From assembly GCF_002095385.1 (NCBI RefSeq), contig NZ_MIPP01000020.1, positions 1 through 64,000 on the forward strand: 64,000 nt of DNA, written 5' to 3'. Each line of letters opens with the position of its first letter. Position 1 is the first letter of the stretch. The notes beneath the pieces were generated by a model. That model had not been told where the DNA came from. It saw nothing but the letters and a program-made list of their open reading frames with translations, and ran no database searches. The stretch is from Pantoea eucrina (GTDB taxonomy: Bacteria > Pseudomonadota > Gammaproteobacteria > Enterobacterales > Enterobacteriaceae). Of this stretch, positions 51,405 to 61,083 are shown one piece after another. Made by a program: the position numbers and the translations under genes.

Positions 51405-52308
51405 TTTTTTTAATAAACGTTTCCGCCATATTCGCGCGCGGCACAATATTCCCTACAGCCAGAGTCGCGTGCAGGGCAAGACTCCTGTCACCTCCGTGGT
51501 GATCCCGTGTGCGGGTGAGGACTATATTGAAGAAGCGCTGCTCAGCGCCTGCTTTGCCAGCCGTTTTGCCACCAGCGTCACGGAGATTGTTATCGTCAGC
51601 GACCAGCCCGCGACACAATTTGGTGAGCTGCCGGCAAAGACCCGCGTTGCCACGCTGACCATTCCGCACCGTGAAGAGAGCTACCGTTATAAACAGATTT
51701 ACCGCAGCCGGCTGATCAAACTGCAGGCGCCTTTGCAGGCCAGCGGTGACGCGGTTCTGATGATCGACTCTGACCTCAACCTGCTTAAAGATCCTGCCCT
51801 CAGCCTGCGTGAAGGCCATCTTTACTCCAGCTTCAGAGAAGGCAGAATGATTGCCAAACTTGAAAATGCGGCTGAGGAGCAGATCCCGGCTTACTATAAA
51901 CCCGCCATCCGGCCCTATCTGGTTGACCATGTCAACGGCGCTTATCTGGCCGCCACGCGTCAGACCTGGAAGCGTATCTGCCCGCTGTGGCTGACGCTGT
52001 TTCAGGATACCTGGGAGCTGATGAATGATAATCAGCCCCCCACCGATCAGCTGCCGCTCTCTGCGCTGCTGGATATGCTCGATCTGGTTACGGTTAACCT
52101 GGGCGAGTGGGCAAACTGGCCGGTCTCCAAGCGCATCGGCGGAACGGCAGCGGTCATTCCGCCTGAGGTCATTGGCGCACACGGCGGTTTTCCGTTAAGC
52201 GAATGGCAGAAGTATCTGCAGGACCCGGCGCAGCCGCTGCAGTTTAAAGGTCAGGACTATACGCGCAAAGTACGCTACCTGACGGATGAAGAGAAAAAAC
52301 GCGGCTGA
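51397..52308 (+). CDS. putative GT-A-like glycosyltransferase, second of a pair
   Basis: 303-residue protein, overlapping the preceding gene by 8 bp (ATG at 51397 behind AGGAAAAG), so the two are cotranslated. TSVVIPCAGEDYIEEALLSA resembles the start of GT-A folds, and DAVLMIDSDLNLL provides a DxD-like metal motif (DSD). HVNGAYLAATRQTWKRI may be acceptor-binding. I do not recognise a named family. Works presumably with the upstream GT4 on one surface glycan. Confidence 0.65.
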   Translation: MLNFFNKRFRHIRARHNIPYSQSRVQGKTPVTSVVIPCAGEDYIEEALLSACFASRFATSVTEIVIVSDQPATQFGELPAKTRVATLTIPHREESYRYKQIYRSRLIKLQAPLQASGDAVLMIDSDLNLLKDPALSLREGHLYSSFREGRMIAKLENAAEEQIPAYYKPAIRPYLVDHVNGAYLAATRQTWKRICPLWLTLFQDTWELMNDNQPPTDQLPLSALLDMLDLVTVNLGEWANWPVSKRIGGTAAVIPPEVIGAHGGFPLSEWQKYLQDPAQPLQFKGQDYTRKVRYLTDEEKKRG

Positions 52309-52312
52309 TACT

Positions 52313-52335
52313 ACTCCGGCCTGCGGGCCGGAGTC
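52313..52335. other. GC-rich hairpin between the glycosyltransferase pair and tdh
   Basis: ACTCCGGCC TGCG GGCCGGAGT, perfect nine-bp stem without a U-tract in either direction; likely separates the convergent transcripts. Confidence 0.6.
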
Positions 52336-52338
52336 CGT

Positions 52339-53367
52339 TTAATCCCAGCTCAGCACCACTTTCCCTGACCGTCCGGAGCGCATGTCATCGAACCCCTGCT
52401 GAAACGCGTCGATGTGATAGCGGTGGGTGATCACCGGCGTAAGATCCAGTCCGGACTGGATTAACGCCGCCATCTTGTACCAGGTTTCAAACATCTCACG
52501 GCCATAGATACCTTTGATAAACAGGCCTTTGAAGATGACCAGATTCCAGTCGATCGACATATCGCCGGGTGGAATGCCCAGCAGCGCAATGCGTCCGCCG
52601 TGGTTCATGGTTTCCAGCATCGTGCGGAAAGCTGCCGGTGCGCCTGACATCTCCAGTCCGACATCAAATCCTTCGGTCATACCGAGATCCTGCATCACGT
52701 CGCGCAGATTTTCCTGCGCCACGTTAACCGCACGGGTCACGCCCATCTCGCGAGCCAGACTCAGACGGTATTCATTCACGTCAGTGATCACAACGTGACG
52801 GGCACCTACGTGCCTGCAGACGGCGGCAGCCATAATACCAATTGGCCCGGCGCCGCAGATCAGGACATCTTCACCGGGCAGATCAAATGACAGCGCGGTA
52901 TGTACGGCGTTGCCGAACGGATCGAAGATGGCTGCCAGTTCGTCAGAAATGTTATCGGGAATTTTAAACGCGTTGTATGCCGGGATAACCAGATACTCTG
53001 CGAAGCAGCCCTGGCGATTGACCCCCACGCCCACCGTATTGCGGCACAGGTGCGTTCGCCCTGCCCGGCAGTTACGGCAGTGGCCGCAGGTAATATGCCC
53101 CTCTCCGGAAACGCGATCGCCAATGGCGAAGCCTTTCACCTCCTGTCCCATGCTAACCACTTCACCGACATACTCATGTCCGGTGATCATCGGGACCGGA
53201 ATGGTTTTACGCGACCACTCATCCCAGTTGTAGATGTGGATATCCGTACCGCAAATAGCGGTTTTACGGATCTTAATCAGCAGATCGTTATGACCCGGTT
53301 CCGGCACCGGTGCATCCTGCACCATCCAGATCCCCTCTTCAGCTTTCAGTTTGGCAAGTGCTTTCAT
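52339..53367 (-). CDS. tdh: L-threonine 3-dehydrogenase
   Basis: Zinc alcohol dehydrogenase family; oxidises threonine to 2-amino-3-ketobutyrate with NAD+. Catalytic-zinc [13 protein letters not shown], structural-zinc [15 protein letters not shown], and NAD-binding [12 protein letters not shown]. 342 aa. Start overlaps the kbl stop by 4 bp (kbl-tdh operon), the two enzymes acting in sequence to glycine and acetyl-CoA. Confidence 0.97.
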   Translation of the reverse strand: MKALAKLKAEEGIWMVQDAPVPEPGHNDLLIKIRKTAICGTDIHIYNWDEWSRKTIPVPMITGHEYVGEVVSMGQEVKGFAIGDRVSGEGHITCGHCRNCRAGRTHLCRNTVGVGVNRQGCFAEYLVIPAYNAFKIPDNISDELAAIFDPFGNAVHTALSFDLPGEDVLICGAGPIGIMAAAVCRHVGARHVVITDVNEYRLSLAREMGVTRAVNVAQENLRDVMQDLGMTEGFDVGLEMSGAPAAFRTMLETMNHGGRIALLGIPPGDMSIDWNLVIFKGLFIKGIYGREMFETWYKMAALIQSGLDLTPVITHRYHIDAFQQGFDDMRSGRSGKVVLSWD

Positions 53368-54575
53368 TTTTCTGCTCCTGCAGCAATCACGCCCAGCCGC
53401 TGGCCGACGCGGATAAAAGCGGCGATAGCCTGTTCCAGCTGCGCCTGCGTGTGAGCGGCAGACATCTGCGTGCGGATGCGCGCCTGACCCTGCGGCACCA
53501 CCGGATAGAAAAAGCCGGTGACGTAAATGCCTTCCTGCTGCAGCAGCGTGGCAAACTGCTGCGCCACGTTAGCCTCACCCAGCATCACCGGAATAATGGC
53601 GTGATCGGCGCCGGCCAGCGTGAAGCCTGCCGCGGTCATCTTCTCCCGGAAGAAGCGCGCGTTATCCCATAGCCGCTGGCGCAGACCGTCACCCTCACTC
53701 AGCAGATCCAGCACCCGCAGCGAGGCCGCGACAATTGCCGGAGCCAGCGAGTTAGAAAACAGATAGGGACGAGCACGCTGACGCAGCCACTCCACGACCT
53801 CTTTTTTCGCGGCTACATAGCCGCCGGAGGCACCGCCCAGCGCTTTACCTAACGTTCCCGTGAGGATATCAACGCGATCCATCACGTCGCAGTATTCATG
53901 CGTGCCGCGCCCTGCTGCGCCGATAACGCCCACCGCATGAGAGTCATCGACGATGACCAGCGCATCAAACTCCTCCGCCAGGTCGCAAATCCCCTGCAGA
54001 TTGGCAATCACGCCATCCATAGAGAACACGCCATCGGTAGCGATCGCGATATGCCGGGCACCTTTATCACGCGCCTCCTGCAGACAGGTACGCAGTGCCT
54101 GCATATCGTTATTGGCGTAGCGATAGCGCTGCGCCTTACACAGGCGTATGCCATCAATGATGGAGGCGTGATTCAGCGCATCGGAAATAATGGCATCCTC
54201 CGGACCCAGCAGCGCCTCAAACAGACCGCCGTTAGCGTCAAAACAGGAGGAGAAAAGAATAGACGCTTCCATACCAAGAAAGTCAGCCAGCTTACGCTCC
54301 AGCTGCTGATGCGTATCCTGCGTACCGCAGATAAAGCGCACCGACGCCATACCAAAGCCGTGGGAATCCATACCCTCTTTCGCTGCCTGAATCAGCGCCG
54401 GATGATTCGCCAGACCGAGATAGTTATTGGCACAAAAGTTAATGACCGGCGTGCCGTGATCAACGCTGATCTCCGCCTGCTGGGCTGACGTAATGCGACG
54501 TTCCTGTTTGAACAATCCGTCCTGACGCGTTGTCTCAAGCTGCTGACGGATTTGCGAATAAAACTGATTGGACAT
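53364..54575 (-). CDS. kbl: glycine C-acetyltransferase (2-amino-3-ketobutyrate CoA ligase)
   Basis: PLP enzyme cleaving 2-amino-3-ketobutyrate with CoA. PLP lysine in [24 protein letters not shown], and [14 protein letters not shown] near the N-terminus. 403 aa, five residues longer than I recall for E. coli at the C-terminus. Lrp control is expected from E. coli. htrL, found between kbl and hldD in E. coli, is missing. Confidence 0.96.
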   Translation of the reverse strand: MSNQFYSQIRQQLETTRQDGLFKQERRITSAQQAEISVDHGTPVINFCANNYLGLANHPALIQAAKEGMDSHGFGMASVRFICGTQDTHQQLERKLADFLGMEASILFSSCFDANGGLFEALLGPEDAIISDALNHASIIDGIRLCKAQRYRYANNDMQALRTCLQEARDKGARHIAIATDGVFSMDGVIANLQGICDLAEEFDALVIVDDSHAVGVIGAAGRGTHEYCDVMDRVDILTGTLGKALGGASGGYVAAKKEVVEWLRQRARPYLFSNSLAPAIVAASLRVLDLLSEGDGLRQRLWDNARFFREKMTAAGFTLAGADHAIIPVMLGEANVAQQFATLLQQEGIYVTGFFYPVVPQGQARIRTQMSAAHTQAQLEQAIAAFIRVGQRLGVIAAGAEK

Positions 54576-54718
54576 GATTCTGCTCCTTAGATCGCAAATT
54601 ACCGGAGCATCTTACTGAGCAAATAGCAGGCAGACGATATTTCAGCCAGTTAAATGTTCGTTTTGCAGCATAGTTCACGCCGTAGTCAGCGTTTGTGCGA
54701 TACGCCTCACGCATCTGG

Positions 54719-54782
54719 CTGTCCGGACAGGGCTGAAATGTTATGATGATGAGTATTCGTGCGTGAAACCTTCTGTTTCACC
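54719..54782. promoter_or_regulatory. palindromes in the kbl-hldD divergent region
   Basis: Perfect palindrome CTGTCCGGACAG (54719-54730) and inverted repeat GTGAAAC-CTTCT-GTTTCAC (54763-54781), the second 25 bp before hldD. A TATGAT -10-like hexamer lies between them. E. coli hldD has a heat-shock promoter, but I find no clean RpoH consensus here. Confidence 0.4.
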
Positions 54783-54805
54783 CTAACTGATTAAAGGCTA
54801 AGCAT

Positions 54806-55738
54806 ATGATTATCGTTACCGGCGGCGCTGGCATGATTGGCAGCAACATCGTTAAAGCGCTTAACGATCGCGGTCATAGCGACATTCTGGTCGTGGATAA
54901 CCTGAAAGATGGCACCAAATTCGTCAATCTGGCGGATCTGGATATCGCTGATTATATGGATAAAGAGGAGTTTCTCTCTTACATCATGTCAGGCGAAGAT
55001 CTGGGGCCGATTGAAGCGGTATTCCATCAAGGTGCCTGTTCCGCCACCACCGAGTGGGATGGCAAGTACATGATGGATAACAACTATCAGTACTCTAAAG
55101 ATCTGCTGCATTTCTGCCTTGAGCGCGAGATCCCGTTTCTCTACGCCTCCTCTGCCGCGACCTATGGTGGCCGCAATGAGAACTTTATCGAAGAACGTCA
55201 GTATGAAGAGCCGCTGAACGTCTACGGCTATTCAAAAATGCTGTTCGATCACTACGTGCGTCAGATTCTGCCTGAAGCGGATTCGCCGGTGTGCGGTTTC
55301 CGCTATTTCAATGTGTATGGTCCGCGCGAAGGGCACAAAGGCAGTATGGCCAGCGTGGCGTTTCATCTGAATACGCAAATCAGCAACGGCGAGAACCCTA
55401 AGCTGTTTGAAGGCAGCGACAGCTTCCGCCGTGATTTTATCCATGTAGATGATGTTGTGGCTGTAAACCTGTGGTGCTGGGAGAACGGCGTATCCGGTAT
55501 CTATAACTGCGGCACCGGACGCGCGGAATCGTTCCAGGAAGTGGCTGATGCCGTGCTTAAATTCCATCAGCAGGGCCAGATTGAGTACATTCCTTTCCCG
55601 GATAAACTCAAAGGACGCTATCAGGCATTTACCCAGGCCGATCTGACAAAACTGCGTGAGGCGGGCTATGACAAGCCATTTAAAACTGTCGCACAGGGCG
55701 TGGGCGAGTATATGGCCTGGCTGAATCGCAACGCATAA
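54806..55738 (+). CDS. hldD: ADP-L-glycero-D-manno-heptose 6-epimerase
   Basis: Last step of ADP-heptose synthesis for the LPS inner core. Short-chain-dehydrogenase-type epimerase: [19 protein letters not shown] loop, SSAATYGG and [11 protein letters not shown] catalytic motifs. 310 aa, the E. coli length. First gene of hldD-waaF-waaC. Confidence 0.97.
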   Translation: MIIVTGGAGMIGSNIVKALNDRGHSDILVVDNLKDGTKFVNLADLDIADYMDKEEFLSYIMSGEDLGPIEAVFHQGACSATTEWDGKYMMDNNYQYSKDLLHFCLEREIPFLYASSAATYGGRNENFIEERQYEEPLNVYGYSKMLFDHYVRQILPEADSPVCGFRYFNVYGPREGHKGSMASVAFHLNTQISNGENPKLFEGSDSFRRDFIHVDDVVAVNLWCWENGVSGIYNCGTGRAESFQEVADAVLKFHQQGQIEYIPFPDKLKGRYQAFTQADLTKLREAGYDKPFKTVAQGVGEYMAWLNRNA

Positions 55739-55755
55739 GGACACCCGCATCAGCG

Positions 55756-56814
55756 ATGAAAATTCTGGTTATTGGCCCTTCCTGGGTCGGCGATATGATG
55801 ATGTCGCAAAGTCTCTATCGCACTCTCAAGGTGGCGCATCCTGATGCGGTCATTGATGTGATGGCACCCGCGTGGTGCCGCCCGCTGCTGTCACGCATGC
55901 CGGAAGTGAATCAGGCGCTGGCGATGCCGCTGGGGCACGGCGCGCTGGCGTTGGGCGAACGCCGTCGTCTCGGCAAAACCCTGCAGGCCAGCGGTTACGA
56001 TCGCGCTTATGTATTGCCGAACTCGTTTAAATCGGCGCTGGTCCCCTTTTTCGCCGGCATACCGCGCCGCACCGGCTGGCGCGGTGAAATGCGTTACGGC
56101 GTGCTCAATGATGTGCGGGTACTGGACAAAGCGGCGTTTCCGCTAATGGTAGAGCGCTATGTTGCCCTGGCGTATGACACGCCGGTAACCTCCGCTCAGC
56201 AGCTGCCACAGCCGCTGCTATGGCCGCAGCTGCGCGTAGAGGACGACGAAAAGCGCATGACGGCTGCGCAGTTTGGCCTCTCCACCGATCGTCCGGTTAT
56301 CGGCTTTTGTCCGGGAGCAGAGTTTGGACCGGCGAAACGCTGGCCGCATTATCACTATGCTGCCCTGGCGGAACAGCTGATCGCAGAAGGCTACCAGGTC
56401 GTGCTGTTTGGCTCAGCCAAAGATCGCGACACCGGCGAGTCGATTCTGCAGGCGCTGCCTGAGCCGTTGCGTGCGCACGGCAAAAATCTGGCGGGTGAGA
56501 CGCAGCTGGAGCAGGCCGTGATCCTGCTCGCCCACTGTCGCGCCGTGGTCAGCAACGATTCCGGTCTGATGCACATTGCGGCAGCGCTCAACCGGCCGCT
56601 GGTCGCGCTGTATGGCCCGAGCAGCCCGGATTTCACGCCGCCGCTTTCCCGTCAGGCCCGCGTTATCCGGCTAATCAGCGGCTATCACAAAGTGCGTAAA
56701 GGCGATGCCGCTGAGGGTTATCATCAGAGCCTGATCGACATTACCCCTGCGCGCGTGCATCAGACCCTGAGCGCGCTGCTACAGCCGGCGCAGGAGCAGA
56801 CATGCACGTTTTAA
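55756..56814 (+). CDS. waaF: ADP-heptose:LPS heptosyltransferase II
   Basis: GT9 enzyme adding the second heptose to the inner core. ILVIGPSWVGDMMMSQSLY at the N-terminus, FCPGAEFGPAKRWP and VSNDSGLMHIAAAL in the ADP-heptose-binding C-terminal domain. 352 aa. 17 bp after hldD; the last 13 bp overlap waaC. Confidence 0.96.
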   Translation: MKILVIGPSWVGDMMMSQSLYRTLKVAHPDAVIDVMAPAWCRPLLSRMPEVNQALAMPLGHGALALGERRRLGKTLQASGYDRAYVLPNSFKSALVPFFAGIPRRTGWRGEMRYGVLNDVRVLDKAAFPLMVERYVALAYDTPVTSAQQLPQPLLWPQLRVEDDEKRMTAAQFGLSTDRPVIGFCPGAEFGPAKRWPHYHYAALAEQLIAEGYQVVLFGSAKDRDTGESILQALPEPLRAHGKNLAGETQLEQAVILLAHCRAVVSNDSGLMHIAAALNRPLVALYGPSSPDFTPPLSRQARVIRLISGYHKVRKGDAAEGYHQSLIDITPARVHQTLSALLQPAQEQTCTF

Positions 56815-57764
56815 TCGTTAAAACCTCTTCGATGGGAGATGTTCTCCATACGCTACCCGCGCTTACTGACGCCATGCAGGCGCTGCCAGGTATCCGCTTT
56901 GACTGGGTGGTAGAAGAGAATTTTGCTCAGATCCCCGGCTGGCATCCTGCTGTAGATAAAGTCCTGCCGGTTGCAATCCGTCGCTGGCGCAAACACTGGT
57001 TTGGCAGTCAGCAGCGCGAAGAGCGCGTCGCGTTTAAGCGCAATTTGCAGTCGCGCCAGTATGATGTGGTTATTGACGCACAGAGCCTGATTAAAAGCGC
57101 AGCCCTGGTGACGCGTCTGGCAACCGGCACGAAGCATGGTCTGGACAGCCGCAGCGCGCGTGAGCCTTTTGCGAGCTGGTGGTACGACAGGCGCCATGAG
57201 GTCAGCAAGCAGCAGCACGCCGTTGAGCGCACGCGTGAGCTGTTTGCGAAAAGTCTGGGCTATGAAAAGCCTGCCACCCAGGGCGATTACGCCATCGCGG
57301 CACATTTTCTGACCCCCCGGATCGAAGCAGCCCCCTCCTGGCTGGTGTTTCTGCACGCCACAACCCGCGACAATAAACACTGGCCGGAAGCGCACTGGCG
57401 TGAGCTGATCAGGCTGCTGCAGCCCACCGGCCTGCAAATCAGGCTGCCGTGGGGTGCAATACATGAACAGCAGCGTGCACAGCGGCTGGCAGAGGGCTTT
57501 TCCCATGTAGAAGTCCTGCCAAAACTGACGCTGGAGCAGGTGGCGCAGCAGCTGGCAGGCGCGCGCGCAGTGGTCTCCGTCGACACCGGGCTCAGCCATC
57601 TGACCGCCGCGCTGGACAGACCCAATATTACGCTGTTCGGTCCCACCGATCCGGGTCTGATTGGCGGTTACGGCAGAAACCAGCATGCGCTGATCGGTAA
57701 GAATGGTTCTATGCAGGATATCGCAGCAAGTCAGGTTATTGATAAGCTGAAGGAAATTTTGTAG
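56802..57764 (+). CDS. waaC: ADP-heptose:LPS heptosyltransferase I
   Basis: GT9 enzyme adding the first heptose to Kdo2-lipid A. VLIVKTSSMGDVLHTLPAL, FLHATTRDNKHWPEAHW and VSVDTGLSHLTAAL are WaaC hallmarks. 320 aa. Ends exactly one base before the next gene's ATG. Confidence 0.96.
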   Translation: MHVLIVKTSSMGDVLHTLPALTDAMQALPGIRFDWVVEENFAQIPGWHPAVDKVLPVAIRRWRKHWFGSQQREERVAFKRNLQSRQYDVVIDAQSLIKSAALVTRLATGTKHGLDSRSAREPFASWWYDRRHEVSKQQHAVERTRELFAKSLGYEKPATQGDYAIAAHFLTPRIEAAPSWLVFLHATTRDNKHWPEAHWRELIRLLQPTGLQIRLPWGAIHEQQRAQRLAEGFSHVEVLPKLTLEQVAQQLAGARAVVSVDTGLSHLTAALDRPNITLFGPTDPGLIGGYGRNQHALIGKNGSMQDIAASQVIDKLKEIL

Positions 57765-58673
57765 ATGCGATCTTTTTTTAAACAATTATATCGCTATACG
57801 CACAGCAGAGGCCTAAGGCATAACGAAAATTTGTGGCCACATTTCTCCATCAAACGTGCTCCGGAAGGGCACATTAGTCAGCTCTTTTGGAAAAAAAGAG
57901 AAATTAATATAAAATCACTGGACTCTGCACTAAAAGCTGCAACAACGGATGTAACAATCGTTGCCACAGGTCCATCGGTCAGAGATACAGATTTTACATT
58001 ATTAAGCAACACGACGTTTATTGGGGTAAATGGGGCTTATGAATTGCGAAAAGCGATAAGCTTTAGTTTTTATATTATTGTGGACAGGGATTTCATAAAG
58101 AACAGGTTCGATATTATCGAGAAGATAATTAACGACACTCAGTTAACACTGTTAATAACACTGCACTGCCTGAATGATTTACTCCTCAAAAAAAGCAGTG
58201 GAGATATACGCTGCGGTTTAACGATCATTGAAGATGTTAGCTATAAAATTTATCAGGAAAAGGTTAACCCAGAAGATTACACTACCGTTTATGGAAAATA
58301 TCCAGAGTTCGATATCTATCCTGCAAGCCCGCAAACTGGTTTTTCATGGGATATCAGAAAAGGAATATTCGATGCCGGGACAGTAGCCTATTGGGCATTG
58401 CAGGTAGCGGTGTGGTTGGGAGCTACAAGGATATTTTTAGCGGGTGTAGATATGAATAATTTTTCCCTGCCCAGATTCTATGAAAACGAAAATGATAAGC
58501 AGCCAAGTTTCCTGCAGCTGAACTTTGAAAAATTAATAAAACCTGCTTTTTGTAAGGCCAGCCAGGGTCTGCAGAAAAAGGGCATAACAGTATATAACCT
58601 ATCAATGAAAAGCGGATTGAGCGACTCTATTTTTAAAAAGGCAAGACTAAATGAACTTTTTACAAAAAAATAA
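57765..58673 (+). CDS. unassigned Rossmann-like transferase in the LPS core locus
   Basis: 302-residue cytoplasmic protein beginning immediately after the waaC stop (AAGGA 9 bases before). TIVATGPSVRDTDFTLLSN and TFIGVNGAYEL resemble the nucleotide-binding pattern of DUF115/GT42 sialyltransferase-like proteins, later followed by ARIFLAGVDMN-like TRIFLAGVDMNNF. No named waa product is recognised. Base composition is clearly more AT-rich than waaC upstream, with frequent ATA, AAA and TTA codons, suggesting horizontal exchange. A sugar or sugar-phosphate transferase acting on core oligosaccharide is an inference. Confidence 0.7.
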   Translation: MRSFFKQLYRYTHSRGLRHNENLWPHFSIKRAPEGHISQLFWKKREINIKSLDSALKAATTDVTIVATGPSVRDTDFTLLSNTTFIGVNGAYELRKAISFSFYIIVDRDFIKNRFDIIEKIINDTQLTLLITLHCLNDLLLKKSSGDIRCGLTIIEDVSYKIYQEKVNPEDYTTVYGKYPEFDIYPASPQTGFSWDIRKGIFDAGTVAYWALQVAVWLGATRIFLAGVDMNNFSLPRFYENENDKQPSFLQLNFEKLIKPAFCKASQGLQKKGITVYNLSMKSGLSDSIFKKARLNELFTKK

Positions 58674-59808
58674 CTTACTGGAGAGAATCGCTTCTTTCTC
58701 TTTTATGTCTTTTATTTTCTTGCTTGTCATTTTTACTGACATCGGAAAAATAAACAATTTATTCTATATATCTTTCATTTCGATGGCTTTATGTATTTCT
58801 TCCTTTAAAAAAAGGAAAACCATGGCAGAACCTATCAACTGGCACCCCTATATTCTTGTAGGTTTTTTCCTTTTCTACTATAGCCTGTCTAATGTGTGGT
58901 CTGATAATCCTTCAAATTTTTTCTCTGCATTAAAACACTCTTGTTATCTGCTTTTTGTCCTGTACATCTGCAATCATATAATTAACAGATATGGATCAGT
59001 GGCTTTTTTTTCCGTAATTTTTTCCGCAAGCCTTATTCTTTTGGCGTTAACTATGTTCATGGTTAATAAAAGTCATTTATTATCAGGCCGGCTTGGGCAT
59101 GCTTTTTTTGCAGCACCTCCTAATGTTATTGATTTAGGCGGATACTTTGCTATTGGAATTTTGAGCGGTCTCATTGTAGCCCGTGAGTCAGGAAGGCACT
59201 GGATTTATTTTCTTTGTGCCTTACTTTTTATCGGACTGCTTTTGACACAAAGTCGCGGACCGCTTTTATCGCTATTAATAGCTCTTGCCATCACCCTTAC
59301 TAATTATAAAAAATATCATATCAAAAGCATTACATACATAATGTTAGCCATAGTTATAATTGGCATTTTCTTTTTTGTTAGTGATTATGGCCATCAGTTT
59401 TGGCTGAGAATAATTGCATCTTATAAACAAAGCTTCATCCGCTTTGGTATTTGGGAACATGGTATTAAAGAAGGTCTGACCCATCCATTTTTTGGGTGGG
59501 GGTTTGATAAAGAACTACGCTTTATAAATAGCATCAGGCAGCCTGTAACCACTACACATAGTGTTTATGTTGCTGCTTTCCTTAAGGGTGGCTTAGCAGG
59601 ATTAGCGCTCCTGTTTGTCGTTATTGCCAGCGCTCTATTGCAGGCATATAAGAAGTTTCGTCATGGCAAAGAGCTTGAGGCTGCACTCTATATATTTTCA
59701 CTGGTGTTTATCTCGACTCAGGGAATGTTTGTTATCAGCGGACCAGCAGAAATGTGGATTCTTTTCTGGATACCGCTAGCAGTAGTGCTTACTAAGCAAG
59801 AAAAATAA
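58651..59808 (+). CDS. waaL: O-antigen ligase
   Basis: Inner-membrane enzyme that joins undecaprenyl-linked O-antigen to the lipid A-core. About 11-12 hydrophobic segments; Wzy_C/WaaL features include the arginine in LLLTQSRGPLLSL, the large periplasmic loop (WEHGIKEGLTHPFFGWGFDK) and the conserved histidine in TTHSVYVAAFLKGG. 385 aa. Overlaps the preceding gene by 23 bp. AT-rich like its partner; WaaL sequences vary greatly, so the call rests on topology and motifs. Confidence 0.85.
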   Translation: MNFLQKNNLLERIASFSFMSFIFLLVIFTDIGKINNLFYISFISMALCISSFKKRKTMAEPINWHPYILVGFFLFYYSLSNVWSDNPSNFFSALKHSCYLLFVLYICNHIINRYGSVAFFSVIFSASLILLALTMFMVNKSHLLSGRLGHAFFAAPPNVIDLGGYFAIGILSGLIVARESGRHWIYFLCALLFIGLLLTQSRGPLLSLLIALAITLTNYKKYHIKSITYIMLAIVIIGIFFFVSDYGHQFWLRIIASYKQSFIRFGIWEHGIKEGLTHPFFGWGFDKELRFINSIRQPVTTTHSVYVAAFLKGGLAGLALLFVVIASALLQAYKKFRHGKELEAALYIFSLVFISTQGMFVISGPAEMWILFWIPLAVVLTKQEK

Positions 59809-59811
59809 AAT

Positions 59812-59843
59812 ATGGCTGGCAGAAAGCTATTTCTGCCAGCCAT
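59812..59843. terminator. perfect 14-bp hairpin between waaL and the deacetylase gene
   Basis: ATGGCTGGCAGAAA / TTTCTGCCAGCCAT with a GCTA loop. On the minus strand it is followed by ATTTTATTTTTC, a U-tract, so it ends the leftward gene; it probably also closes the waa operon. Confidence 0.82.
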
Positions 59844-59910
59844 ACCTTCTCAATAGCATTAGTAATCTATACCTGAAGAGCCGGTTCAGAAAGCGCAAAT
59901 CTGAAACGCA

Positions 59911-60879
59911 TCAGCGTGCATGAGCTTTTTTATGCAAGGCATACTCTGTCAGCGTCATTCCCTGTACACGCGGCTGAAGCCAGATAAACAGCTGCTCCAG
60001 ATCGTCGTACAGCCTGTCGATGTCCGCCTCCGTTTTAAACGTGGGACTGCCGTCTGGCATGAATTCAGAGGAGTGCAGCATAAACTCGATGTAATCACTG
60101 CCCTGATCGAGCGTCTGCGCAGCAACCTTTTTCATTTCATTCAGGTTGCCGCCGGTCGGGCGCAGCCAGTTAACTGAGGGACCACGCGGCTTGCCACGCA
60201 GCTGATTCCACGCCTTTTTAAACTGGTTGGTCATCGCGCCATAGCGATACTGAATGCTCATGGGCAACTCCAGCAGCGAACTGTTACCCGGCTTTGAGAT
60301 ATCGCTGGTGTCTATATAGTAAGCGCGATCGGGGAAATGACTATAGTCGGTTCCTCCGCTCCCCTGCGGGGCGCCGGATGAATTACGCCAGCTGACCCGG
60401 GGCGTCACGGAGCAGTCAACCAGATAACCGTTATCGATTAAAGCCTGCGCATAAACTTCGTTAAAGGCCCAGCGACCGGCGCGATGACTGGTCATTTTTT
60501 GCTGAAATGCATCCTCCAGCAACGCCGTCATAAAGGCGACCTTATCGCGTAAAACGGACTCAGGATACTCAATCAGATAGGGTTGATAACGCCAGTCATC
60601 CTGCGTCAGTTTATATTCCGGCGGGCTATACCAGGCGTGAAGATGCATACCGATCTCCCCCTGTCCGCGGGCCAGTAGATCCTGTCCGAACTCTACATAG
60701 GCAGGATCGCTCGCCATCTCGTAATTCGTCAGCCAGGTGGGTTTGAAGCCATACTTTTCGCACAGCCTCTGAAAGCGGGGCAGGAAGCTGACATTATGCG
60801 TTGTCACCTTTCCGCTGCGGTTGCGCCACAGGTTATCGCCTTCCGTATCCAGGGTAATCAAAAAGGCAGGCTTTTCCAT
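59911..60879 (-). CDS. polysaccharide deacetylase family protein, WalW-like
   Basis: Predicted NodB-fold carbohydrate deacetylase of 322 aa. FLITLDTEGDNLW holds the metal/catalytic Asp, GEIGMHLHAWYSP the metal-binding histidine pair, and EFMLHSSEFMPDG the C-terminal His. The LPS core context and length resemble WalW of other Enterobacterales, where it lies among waa genes. The ATG at 60879 starts the homologous region; in-frame ATGs upstream lack a ribosome-binding site. It stands alone on the minus strand within the rightward waa genes. Confidence 0.75.
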   Translation of the reverse strand: MEKPAFLITLDTEGDNLWRNRSGKVTTHNVSFLPRFQRLCEKYGFKPTWLTNYEMASDPAYVEFGQDLLARGQGEIGMHLHAWYSPPEYKLTQDDWRYQPYLIEYPESVLRDKVAFMTALLEDAFQQKMTSHRAGRWAFNEVYAQALIDNGYLVDCSVTPRVSWRNSSGAPQGSGGTDYSHFPDRAYYIDTSDISKPGNSSLLELPMSIQYRYGAMTNQFKKAWNQLRGKPRGPSVNWLRPTGGNLNEMKKVAAQTLDQGSDYIEFMLHSSEFMPDGSPTFKTEADIDRLYDDLEQLFIWLQPRVQGMTLTEYALHKKAHAR

Positions 60880-61083
60880 AACTTGTCCGGTATATTTCAC
60901 TGTTATCATCACTATGGTACGCACCGCCTGTGACAGGCGCAAACTTTTCCAGCGCCGCTGGCCGGGTCAGGGAGCAGCGCTCTGATTAAACCAGAATAGC
61001 GTGAATAAAAAGCAGGGCGGATTTATCTTTAGCTGCTTACCGCGCGCAGTTATGGCAGACTTTTTACAGCATTCGTTCATTTG

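Noticed and set aside
56853-57785. 310-codon open frame antisense to waaC
   Set aside because: waaC has all heptosyltransferase motifs; the antisense frame shows none of any family.
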